Positions 41,102-51,798 of a DNA stretch of 64,000 nt are shown here, in pieces. This DNA comes from Hydractinia symbiolongicarpus. Its lineage: Eukaryota; Cnidaria; Hydrozoa; Anthoathecata; Hydractiniidae. The notes beneath the pieces were generated by a model, which was given only the letters and a program-made list of their open reading frames with translations, had not been told where the DNA came from and did not search any database. Position 1 is the stretch's first letter. Each line of letters opens with the position of its first letter. The stretch spans positions 26,623,501-26,687,500 of the forward strand of contig NC_079878.1 in the NCBI RefSeq assembly GCF_029227915.1, written 5' to 3'. A program made the translations under genes and the position numbers.

Positions 41102-42465
41102 TTAACACTTGGCGGCACACAAAGTATTTGTTTGTATTTTTCAATTACAAAGCTATTGTCAATGTTTAGGGACGTAAAACAAAGAAAACATGCTGGAAAA
41201 ATGGAAAGTCTTAGATTTTGGTCCCTAAAAGCAATTTAAAACCCATTTCGTTTAAATCCTAAATTTCAAAAAACTTGTGACATTGAGTGGCTGACTTATG
41301 CTAAACAGGATTGTGACATATTGTCAGGATCGATTCCCATCTCTCTGTGTTCCATCAACAACTTCATTGCATCTTAAAGTTCCTGTAAAGAGTACCGGGA
41401 CCCGTCTTTTTTCTTCCCTTTCACATAAAGCACCTTTAATCGTTGAGCAGGACTTTTCTCCATAGGATCGTTGATATTATCGATATCTTCTGGCCTTTTC
41501 CATCGTTCAGATCCAGTCCACTCTGATACAAGATTCTTTGTTGATTCCCCTCCACACCTTGCATTAAATGTTGTAATTCGCACTACAAGTAATTTCTGCA
41601 ACCAATTTCAATGGTCATTTGTCGCTGCTTAAAGTCCATTGAAATAATTTTTTCAATTTCCTGGACAAGATAATTTCGCAACTTTTGCAAATCAGCCAAC
41701 ATAAAAATGGTACTCATTTTTATGTTGGTCTACCTCTAGCATTCCCACCTCCACGAACTTCGCCACGAATACCACTGCGACCACCTCATGTACGTACCCA
41801 CGTCCACGACCACGCAAAACACGACAAGGCAAAACACGGCCACGCAAAACACGACCACGCATACTACCTTTTGTTCTTACAAAATGACTGCCACTAGCAC
41901 ACATAGGTTTAACATTATTATTACTTTGAGCAAGATCAGCCAATGGAACATCATCTTCAGAAGATGTCTCACCATTGTAACTGTTAGGATTACTGGAATT
42001 GCTAGCAGGCTCCAAAGGTTCATTTACATCGGTCACCTCATCCAACTGATTGTTGTTTTCGGACGTTTCAAAGCTTTGAGGCACAGACTTACAAAAGTTC
42101 CTTCTGGTTCTTCTTCATACTTCCAGTCACTGTCAATTTCATCACTTTCATTATCTAATCTTATACCATCATTACTATCATCATTTCCATTAATTACAAA
42201 TTCAATTATCTGGTCAATTTTTTTATAAGAGCTCCTTTTGGCTGCCATTTTTCAAAAGTGTCTCACATCACAACAACAAAAAGATATAAACAAGCGGGGT
42301 TTTTTCTCGAATCGGAAATTTTATCCAGTTTCGGAATATATTTATTTTTCTCAGCTTACGTAAGAACAACCGCGTGTAATTTTCATACGCAGTCAAACTG
42401 CCAATGGGGAAATTTGCGGGGTTTTATTGGCAGTATGACCGCCAAATGGGTAAAGAAGGGGTTAA
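41102..42465 (-). mobile_element. Internally deleted piggyBac-type element (1.36 kb)
   Basis: TTAA stands at both edges (41102-41105 and 42462-42465). The right end, read inward, is TTAACCCCTTCTTTACCCA then TTTGGCGG. The left end is TTAACACTTGGCGG, so the terminal repeats are imperfect. The two ends of a transposase gene remain on the minus strand, but the catalytic middle is absent. The element would depend on another copy to move. Confidence 0.75.
41374..42248 (-). pseudogene. piggyBac transposase N- and C-terminal remnants
   Basis: The N-terminal part starts at 42248 (MAAKRSSYKKIDQIIEFV), followed by acidic residues. A frame change near 42080 leads to an acidic stretch with SEDDVPLADL and an Arg/Gly run (RGRVLRGRG). 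The C-terminal part (41601-41374) has ERWKRPEDIDNINDPMEKSP, then RLKVLYVKGKKKDGSRYSLQEL and a stop. That last stretch lines up with the piggyBac C-terminal zinc-binding domain (RCxxC ... KGKRKDTRYxCxxC), but all four Cys positions are Leu. The DDD catalytic region between the parts is missing. Confidence 0.6.
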
Positions 42466-43257
42466 GGACGAGAAACTATTTAGTTCTTTCGATAAATAAT
42501 CATTTTGACAAAGATATTAAACAAAGCTCTTGTGCTTCGAGCGTTTCGTAAAAGCACTCTAGTTAATTTATTCCTCGTGTCTTTTAATTTTTAAAAAGAA
42601 ATCCTATGTGGTCTGCTTCAGCATTAATAAAGTTTTGTTTACATTTTTTAGGATTATGATTGGCTAATTTTTTACAAGATCATTTTTACGATCGCACAAA
42701 TAGAATCTGTTGCTACTTTTTTTTTGCGACTGATCGCACGCTGTAGAATGATGCAATGACCGGTTTGAATAACAACTGCGCATTCCATATTGATTTAATG
42801 TCTTAAAAATACGCGCGAGCGTAAAAATAGTTTTAATAAGGGGTTTCTAAAAATTGTTGTTTTGTCTAGGTGCTATGAAGATTGTAATGGGATACTATTT
42901 AGTTTCCGTTTGCGTTGAAGTACGAGCATGTTGTAAATATACTAAAATTACTGTGGCCAAAGTAAGCATTTTGAATCTTATCTTGATCTCGGTTCTTATA
43001 GTTTGCGCTATAATCGCATTGCGTCAACTCTTCATCATCTTTTAAATTCGATTTTTATTTGTTGAATTCTGCAACTTGGACTCTTTTCCGGTGTATGTGT
43101 TGCTTCAGTTTAGTTACCGTTTCTTTCAACGTTCAACAGCATCTTCCAAATCGATAGTCAGCTTTACTTTGTTGACTTTTTTGTCTTGGCGACACCAGTG
43201 CTGGAAAGAAACTGTGTTTCGTTTTCTGAATCATCGGTCTCACTGATTCAGTTCCAC
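42466..43257. other. Intergenic or older repeat DNA
   Basis: A 63-codon hydrophobic frame at 42854-43045 could encode a membrane segment but has no family match that I know. From about 43130 the sequence appears to belong to the older repeat interrupted at 43258. Confidence 0.4.
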
Positions 43258-43260
43258 TTA

Positions 43261-44439
43261 AGGCCGGTTTCCACTCATTTGCTTTGGTAGGGCCAATGAG
43301 TCGCGCGAATCCTGCGACCAAGCGAATGCAGTTTCCACTTGACAACAAACATAAGCAAAAATGGCTGAATATCGGAACAAGCATGTCAAACACGCTGGAT
43401 CGCATAATTATTCAAAAGGTGCTAAACTAATCCGTGATGACTTTAGAGATTATTTTATTAGTGCAGGAACAGTGGCATGGTAGTGGGACTATATTTCAAA
43501 AAAAACTGATTCATTTGATCAAAATTAAGCAGATATTTTAGAATATATACCATTTTCTAAAAAAAAACGTGTAAAACCAAATCTAGGAAACTACACTGTT
43601 GAAATCTACAATGTTTGAAAAAGCTTTGAAATAACATGCCTCTGTACAGGCAAAAATATCAATCAAATAACAAATGTAAAAATAAAAGGTTTTCTTTTTT
43701 ATTGCTAATACACATCTATTGTTAATCACTATGTAGTTCATTTTATTTGTAAGTACTTGAATATAGATATGAATAACAAATAAACTATTCTTCAAACTCA
43801 TATTTTATGAGTAGTTGCTGAATTTCAACTTTTACAAGCCTGTTTTTTTTTTTTTTTGCAGGCAACGACTTCAATATAGGAATAATACTATGCGCAAATG
43901 CCACGTCAGGATCATCAAATTCAGATTTTTTGAGGCATCTTCTCTCAATGCATTAATCAGTGCCTGGTCACCTACATCTATTTCCACAAGCCTTGTCTTT
44001 GCCTTCTTGCTACTTGGCTCTGATTTTATTGGCGTTTCATCTTGAAACATATCATCAAACCCTCTTTTACGTTGATCAGAAGAGCAAATTGGAGTAAATT
44101 GATCGATTTTGCAAGTTTCTTACGACTCGTGTGGTATGTTGCTAATTGTCGGTCTGTGTGCTACTGTGTCTTATGAAATACAGCTGATCAAATAACTTGC
44201 ACTTAGGTCTCCGTCTCTGATTTGTTTTTGAGTAAGTTGCTGAAACTCCATCTCGTTTCTGTGTCAAAGACCCACATCTGCCATTATGATTTCAATGTTT
44301 TGAATTCTTGATAAATAGCGGCTTCTGATTGGTTAAATTATTTTTTATTCGCTTGGTAGTTCAAAAAGTTTGAACTTCTGGCGACCAACAGAAGGTTGCA
44401 TAAATGTTCAAAAATAGATTTTGCGCATGAAACCGGCCT
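43261..44439 (-). mobile_element. PIF/Harbinger element nested in older repeat DNA (1.18 kb)
   Basis: The ends are AGGCCGGTTTC and GAAACCGGCCT. TTA is duplicated outside (43258-43260 and 44440-44442), the 3-bp TWA duplication typical of PIF/Harbinger. The inside carries part of the accessory MADF/BESS-type gene and no DDE transposase, so the copy is non-autonomous. Confidence 0.85.
43850..44060 (-). pseudogene. BESS-motif fragment of a Harbinger accessory protein
   Basis: The minus strand reads QRKRGFDDMFQDETPIKSE, then RLVEIDVGDQALINALREDA. After a one-base slip in an A-run it continues DPDVAFAHSIIPILKSLPA, followed by Lys residues encoded by a long A-run. That last segment is a BESS motif as found behind MADF/Myb-SANT domains of PIF/Harbinger accessory proteins. 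The MADF domain itself is only partly recognisable and the frame is broken. Confidence 0.6.
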
Positions 44440-44442
44440 TTA

Positions 44443-44940
44443 CACCATCCTCATCTTTATCCAATCCACCTATATTGGAAAATTCATCGCATTCACAATA
44501 CATGCATGATTTGGAATCGGAGTCTTCCGCTGTGTCAGTGTGTATGCTTTTCTTCCTCTTCTTTAAAAGTACTTGATCCTTAACTTATGACGCTCGGCTA
44601 ATCATTTTTCTTTTTCCCTGGACTGAAAGGTAATGCTTTCTCGGCTTTCTCTATGCTGCGCGAAAGAGGCTGCTTGGTTTTAGATGATTTCGGTTGGCTT
44701 GGAGTTTGATTTTCTTCTTCAGCGTTTTCAGCTGATGCAGATGTTTGCTGTGTTACCTTTTTTACGAGAGCTTCGCGCTTTTTTCTGAGTCGGTAAAGTT
44801 TTAGACGATCCCTTTCTGCTTTCTTTTCACACTCATACTTTTCTGATTGCACATATTTAACATACTCCCGTGCCATGACTTTCCTTTCTCTATCCTGCCT
44901 TCGGTATCTTTCCTTGTTGCTTTCCCGATATCTTTAACAA
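44443..44940 (-). pseudogene. Charged, coiled-coil-like fragment of a repeated protein
   Basis: The minus strand reads YRESNKERYRRQDRERK (44940-44880). It continues in the same frame from 44876 as MAREYVKYVQSEKYECEKK, a Lys/Arg/Glu-rich helix, and stops at 44598. Downstream, another frame has DTAEDSDSKSCMYCECDEF before the Harbinger insertion. This resembles the basic N-terminal part of multicopy predicted proteins in cnidarian genomes. I cannot assign a function, and 5' exons were not found. Confidence 0.45.
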
Positions 44941-47900
44941 TAGTCTTTGTTTACTAGTTCTGTTTTCTTTGTTTTCATTATTTTGACCAATCTTATTCGT
45001 CACAATACAATAAACAAAAAACAACAAGCAATAACCATCAACCATTAACAAACAAACGAAAAATGTTTTTAGAACAAAAATATTGTTTCTATGAAAATTT
45101 TCGATTATCTATGAAAACGTTCGAATATATACGAAAACATTCCATTATATACCACTGCAATGTCTTAATTTTTGTGAAGGTTTTTCTTTTACTACAAGGT
45201 TGACTTTTTTAAAAACAGGCCCTTACAATCGTCCGTTATAATTTGAATGCCCTTAATTCTTACATTTATTAATTCGAACGAATTCTTTTTACAAGAAAAT
45301 ACTTTGCCAGTATTTAGTCCCGTGAAAAATACACGTTTCTGGTTTTATAAGAAGACTTTTTCTTTTTAACTTCTTCAATTTAAAGCTACGAAATGTTCTT
45401 AAATTGTACTTAATTTTCTTTAAATGAGCTTTTTAGTACATCTTGGTATTTTCTTAATATGTTTTAAAGTTTTGTACTTCTTTAACCTTACGTTCGTATA
45501 TAGTTTTCCTTGCTCATTATTCATCACTTGTAAATGGTTTCCCTTAATTTTTTGAAAGGACACAAATATTTTGCGAGGAAGAAAAGGTGTTAAAAACTTA
45601 AGTACAACCTGAAATTTTGACGTTATTTTAAAAAATGTGTCATGTGAAACGTTTTTACTGCTGCCTCTCTAATTTAACTTTAAAGAATTTAATGAAATTA
45701 TTTCTTGTAGATACGATTCTATTTATATAAAAAATATTTTCAGAAGAACAATTTATAAGAATAGTGAAACTGAGAAAGGGATGAAAAATGGGAACAAATC
45801 AAAACAATGACAAGGCAGAAATTTCGCTTGTTTACTTTTCTTATAAAAACACCAAAACCAGGGCCGCTGGTTTATCTTTTATTTGTCGATTTTTTTCTAA
45901 AGAAGTGGGCAGTGGTACAGCGAATAGCAAAGCACCAATCATACGTTCATTTTAATCCAGAAAAAAAAGAGGACTGTACGCTAGGTGGAATTGTTTTGTA
46001 TGTATTTTATGCGTTCATAATGAAAATAAAAAATATCTTTATTCAATTTAAATACAAAAAATCGTAACAAAAATCGCTCACCTACTCCTGCTAATGAACC
46101 GAAAAAAAAACTTCCAATCTTGTATTTCTTCCTCCAATTTCCAACTAACGAAAAAGAACTTTATTTTTTTCAACGCGCAAAGTTAAATGTTGAGAATGTA
46201 GAAAATGATGTGGAACTAGCCATAGTTACCACTAATGCGCCCCGAATTGCTAATAACGACTTAAAATATTCAAATTTAGAACGGGATTGAAAATTAAAAT
46301 GGAAAATGATGGTTGTTTGAAATCTATAAAAACTGCAGTGTTAGAACTTATTATTTTCGTTATTTTCACATTTGGCTAAGGTTCTATCTATAAAGTTGGA
46401 TCATGAAGACCCTTTTTAGATTTTGATTGAATATATGTACACTTTAAATGCCTCTAGCCTTGTTGTTGTGTAATTTCTCGTAATCATTGCGTTTGAATTT
46501 TGGTTAAAATTCGTTCAAAAGACTTACGCATACATTTTTGACTTCACAAATCTCCGAAAATTCTTGTGCTGAAATAACAAATTATGTCTGGAATTTTTTC
46601 TGCTGAAACATTTTCCGCCAAAAATTTTAGTTCTGCGTGATAACGAATATGATAACAAAAATGCAGTACGGAATTGCATAGAGGCTTGTGAATAAGCTTA
46701 TTGCCCGGGGGAAAATTTTTAAATAAAAAGACCTGCGACTTGAAGATTTCCATCATTAGTCTGAAAGATTCTGAAATTTGAAGTAGACTTTAAAAACGGA
46801 GAACAATGAAGTATATAAACACATCATAAGTATCCTAATTCTCAATTATTATTGTAATTAACGTAAAATACAACTTAATAAATAAAAAATTATTTTTTTA
46901 CATATATATAGTATATATTCTAAAACAATAGTTAAAACTTTAACTGGATATTTTTATAACTGATCTCGATCTGAAAAATCCTGAAAATTTCAGGATACAG
47001 GATTGCTATGTATGAACTTCACGATTCGAATATATACAATAACTTCAAGTTCAATTTCAATAAATTATTACTTAGTTAAGTTAACAATAAAATCCTTAAA
47101 AATTTCTCTCGTTCAAGATTTTTCGAAAATGCTAATGGTGCATGGTTTGATAACAGTTGATCTGAAAAAAAAGTACATGTAAAATTGAGAAAGAAGAATA
47201 CAATTTTACCACTGAATTAATACTAGGTTGTTTAATTATTGTCTACTTCTCTAATTTGAAGTTTGATCGTTTATTATCGAGGAAATTGATTGGTCATTGT
47301 TTTTGAATTGAATTCAACAAGTTGATACAAAAAAGGGTAGACACTCAATTAATAAATTTGTCAGATTTGATAAATCAACAACATATTATAATTTCAAGAA
47401 AAAACATGAAAAAGTGAAGAAAACAAAGAAACCTGTAACATACTGTGGGTAGCGTCTAGTTGTACTGCAACGGCTAACTATGTTATGTTATTGGTTAATT
47501 TATCAGTTCAACTTGACTGTTCAGTGCAATGAACAACAATATTTTTTCACGCTTCAACAAATATCTTTTTATATACCTCATAGTAGCCTCACAAAGGTTC
47601 CTTTAGAAGTTATTTTACTCACCCAAAACGCCTGTACATTTTACGGTGTATGTGACTTATCAGCACCTTCGTTGATAAAATTACGCAAAGCAGGATAAAA
47701 GTTTTTTGTTGCTGGTGACTTCTGAAAAAAAGGGACTCTAATGAAAGCATTATTTTGTTGTACAAGTGAGAGTAGTTTTACGACTATTACCTAATAAAAT
47801 GCAAGAATTTTAAAATAAGTATTTAGCTCCCTAGCTACATCAGTAAAGCTACTACGACAAGCCAGACCATCGGGAAGGGAAGACCAACAAAATGCAAGCA

Positions 47901-48821
47901 GTTTTAGTCATGGCCATACACGGAATGTTCTGTTCTTGATTGACTTTAAATTGTGATGCATTTATAAATCGCGGCCTTTGGATCAACGCCATAAACCGTT
48001 CTGAGTTTAATTTCATAAAAGATATAAGTAATCCTTCTACTTACTTACTGTTAACAAGTTTGGCAACAACGTGGACAAACAAAAACACACAAAAACAAAT
48101 CTTTTCTTGAAGATAAATTCACGTGGGCTGCAGCAACATTTAAGCACATTAAATGAGACAATATTACAAAAGCTTCAAATTAACATAACAAAAGTATCTT
48201 GATTAACATTTTTTATGACAGTCCAATCTTCAGAGACAACAAGGAAGCCGAGACAAGTTTAGTTTTGCTCGATCAGTGTTTTTTTGTCTTGATGGTACCA
48301 TATAACACAGGTCGTGTTATATCAAATCGAGGTTGGATGATCGAGCCGAAGTCCCCCATACCAAGAAACAAAAAACACTATATACCGCGGTCCACTAAAT
48401 GTGCGCCCCTTCGGCGGGGCGCAATAAATTCGACTAAACCTGCACAAGGTAAAATAAAACTTAAAACGCTGGAAACGAAATAGCTTTAGCATCACAATAG
48501 AAAATTAAAACCTGTCCTAAATTCAAACTCAGCACTATTTTAGGTTTTTTGGCAAAATGTTGAGAATGATTGAAGCAGATGCGCTTTTAATCTTTACGAG
48601 GCCTTGTTTAAAATGAATTTAAAAAGATTGGCAATGAAATAGCTTTATCAATAATCAATCATTTTAACAAGCGTTGATCTGTGATTGGCGGTGTTATAAA
48701 ATAAATAAATAATACACGTCCCGCCATGTGTTTATAACAAATAACCAACTTTGCAACAGGTATGTTCAAATGTCACTTAGCGGGACATGAAAATTTAGTA
48801 AATTTACAATTAAGCTATATA
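44941..48821. other. Intergenic DNA, no supported gene
   Basis: Nearly 4 kb of AT-rich sequence. Frames at 45807-46067, 46544-46756, 47480-47698 and 48199-48483 have no motifs, splice support or homologue that I recognise. A GC-rich hairpin (GCGCCCC/GGGGCGC) stands out at 48402-48421. Confidence 0.45.
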
Positions 48822-48905
48822 CTTTAATTGGAGAAACTTTTGCAAGAAAAACTTTCGCGAATTCGCGATTTTTCGCCATTTTCGCGAAAGTTTCTCCAAT
48901 TAAAG
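48822..48905. mobile_element. 84-bp TA-flanked MITE
   Basis: The ends CTTTAATTGGAGAAACTTT and the complementary AAAGTTTCTCCAATTAAAG are perfect inverted repeats. TA borders both sides (48820-48821 and 48906-48907). The centre is TTCGCG-rich like the larger TA-flanked elements. Confidence 0.85.
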
Positions 48906-49452
48906 TAGTGCAATAACACGTTTGAAATGCACATGTCTTGTGGCGGGAAATTATAAAGCTTAAGAAACCATAACAACGGTTGAAAAAATAGCGGGAGACG
49001 ATACAACAACAAAATATGTCCACCATTATGGTGTTAAACAGTGTTGTTTGTGATAGACGCTGACATGAATCTCATTTGTTTACGTCAACCAGATGCGTGT
49101 CCCGCTAAGAGACTTGCACACGCCAGGTTTTGTGTTCCACTAAGTGCCTTCAGGCTTGTATTGTTGTTGTTGTTGTTGTTGAAAATAAGTTCGTATGAAT
49201 ATAAGTTTGCGATATTTATATAAGGTAAAAACAATATTTTCACTATTTGAAAATTTTAAATTTATTTGGGAAATAGAAAGAAAATGTTTTTTTCTGATAC
49301 AAGCGCTAAAAATTATATCTGCTAAATGTAGAAAATGTTGTATTTTTAACTATCAACTTACAGTATAAAAATGTAGCTAGTTTTTTTTACTGAATATATA
49401 TTATTATTGTTTCAAGTACATACACGTTTCTACTTTTTGTTTTATCAATATT

Positions 49453-49735
49453 CGTAACACACGCAGTGCTCATTAGACACGCAATGTTCGTAACACAGGC
49501 AATGTTCGTGATACACGCAATGATCGTAACACAGGCAATGCTCGTGATACACGCGATGATCGTAGCAGGCGCAGCAATCGTAATACACCCAATGATAGTA
49601 ACACACGCAATCTTTATAACACACGCAATGATCGTAATACACACAATGGTCGTAATACAGGCAATCTTCGTAACACACGTATTCTTATAACACACGCAAT
49701 CTTCGTAACACACGCAATGATGGTGACACACGTTG
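49453..49735. repeat. 18-bp minisatellite
   Basis: About 15 imperfect copies of an 18-bp unit of the CGTAACACACGCAATGAT type. Because 18 is a multiple of 3, long frames stay open on both strands and read as six-residue repeats; they are not evidence of a gene. Confidence 0.9.
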
Positions 49736-50830
49736 GTCTTTTGCACAAAATTTCTTCTTTGACTATTTTGCAAGCTTTTTTCGGCTAAGTATAATGATAA
49801 CAAGAAGCTGAACGGCTTAAACCTCTGGGCGCACATAGATGATTTGCATCCAAATACGAAAAACTTATCTTAAGGAAAAAAAATTTAGAGAAAACAAAAT
49901 TTGACGGAATTGGCAAATCTAAATATGACGGATATCAGAAAATTTAAAATTAGACGGACGAAGAAATAAATATTTTTTTTCGGATTTTCAATTTGGGGTA
50001 TGACGAAAAATATTCTCTTTGTTTTCTTTATAATCACGCAACAGCAGGCTTTACAGAGAAGTGTAATAAAAAAGGTCACTCGTCGCCCATACTAAAATCA
50101 AAAGCCTTAATATATAGGGATTTAATTTGCGAATTTTGTAAACCCTTGCAAATTTTCTTTTGCACATATTTTTTTCTGTTCATTGATTCAAATTTCGCCA
50201 AAAACAGCGTTTTCTTATTTTTGATAAATTTGACCAAACAAACGTTGTTTTTAGATACAAAATGTGACTTTTGGCCAACCCTGTCCCCAGAGCCCATTTT
50301 CGCTTTTTTATATTCCCGTTGTCCCCAATATAAAAAAACGCAAAGGGGTCCTGGGGACGGGTTTATTATTTTATAAGCTGCGAGAGGCCATTATACTTAA
50401 GAAAGAGTGTGCTTTAAACCTCCCCAATGTAAACGCTTAAACATGCGAATGTTTGTTGGAAGCTTATTCGAAATAAATGGAGGTTTAAAAATGCCAGGTT
50501 TTTATCATTACCACATATGATTTTGACATACGACTCATACAACCTTGATCCCAGGATCTGTTATCTCTTTTTGCATATCAGACTGCGAGATGTCTATCAA
50601 TAAGCGCAGCGCCACAGACAAAAAGCCCTGGGGACCAGATTATGATATATTTTCTCTACCTGGCCACTTTACCAACGTAATCTGAGACATTATATGTCAG
50701 ATAAAAAATTAAAAAAAAAACAATATACGGGTTTATTGCGATTTGAGAAGTTAAAGATTCTGCAGTCAGGTCAGTAATGTAATAACCGATTAAAAACATC
50801 GATTAAAAGTCTTTGATGTAAAATTTACGA
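49736..50830. other. Intergenic DNA, no gene seen
   Basis: AT-rich sequence between two minisatellites. Open frames here are short and without motifs. Confidence 0.45.
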
Positions 50831-51335
50831 AATGTTGCTGAGGTTATACTGGAAAATGTCGCTGAGGTATATTGGAAAATGTCGCTGAGGTATATTGGAA
50901 AATGTCGCTGAGGTTATACTGGAAAATGTCGCTGAGGTATATTGGAAAATGTCGCTGAGGTATACTGGAAAATGTCGCTGAGGTATATTGGAAAATGTCG
51001 CTGAGGTATACTGGAAAATGTCGCTGAGGTTATACTGGAAAATGTCGCTGAGGTATATTGGAAAATGTCGCTGAGGTATACTGGAAAATGTCGCTGAGGT
51101 ATACTGGGAAATGTTGCTGACGCATACTGCGAACTGTCGCCGAGGTATACTGCGAACTGTCGCCGAGGTATACTGCGAACTGTCGCTGTGGTATACTGGG
51201 AACTGTCGCTGAGGTAAACTGGGAAATGTTGTTGAGGTATATTGGAAAATCTCGCTGACGTATACTGCGAACTGTCGCTGAGGTATACTGGGAAATGTTG
51301 TTGAAGTATACTATCAAACGTCGCTATCGTATGCT
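50831..51335. repeat. About 23-bp minisatellite, some 22 copies
   Basis: The unit is GTCGCTGAGGTATACTGGAA plus AAT, with TATATTGG and GTTATACTGG variants. Copies are most uniform on the left and diverge to the right from about 51110, where GAACTGTCGCC variants appear. Confidence 0.9.
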
Positions 51336-51798
51336 GGAAAACAAATCGTTACAAACATGATGGTACATTAATGTTAGAAATAAAAAAGAGCTTTTATTTA
51401 AACAACTTATTTACAACTATAATTACTCCCCCAAAATATCTACGAAACCAAATTTACAAGTGAATAGTTATTTGAAGCAAGAATTCTACGAAAACAAGAG
51501 GATACCTACTCGTACATATTACTTTATTTATTGAAAAGAAATGTGATCAAAGTCATATTTCCTGTAGTCATTTTTAAAAAACCTTTTCGTTTTTAAAAAA
51601 TTACGGATTTTGATTTAACGATGTAAATTTACGAAATTAAATCTCGCGAAAATTAAAACCGGTCAAATATTTACACAAGCTAGTTGAAGTTTCCATGTTA
51701 TACCCAACGGGTATTTTTATCGCAATTAATTGTCAATATTTTTACTAATAAAATTATTATCGTTATGCATAAAACACATAGTTAAGCTAAAAATGTCT

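Noticed and set aside
42854-43045. Small hydrophobic frame with a membrane-like segment
   Set aside because: AT-rich DNA often yields such frames; no start context or homologue.
45807-46067. 86-codon plus-strand frame
   Set aside because: No recognisable domain and no linked exons.
48402-48421. GC-rich hairpin resembling a bacterial terminator
   Set aside because: Isolated in animal intergenic DNA without a T-run or neighbouring gene.
48199-48483. 94-codon plus-strand frame
   Set aside because: No domain or splice support; composition does not resemble the confirmed genes.
49387-49836. Long frames on both strands reading as six-residue repeats
   Set aside because: They come from an 18-bp minisatellite whose unit is a multiple of 3.
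51030-51317. Minus-strand frame with repeated QYTSATV-like words
   Set aside because: A by-product of the 23-bp minisatellite; no gene context.
50831-51335. Regular repeats that might suggest a CRISPR array
   Set aside because: Units are contiguous with no spacers, and the sequence is animal.
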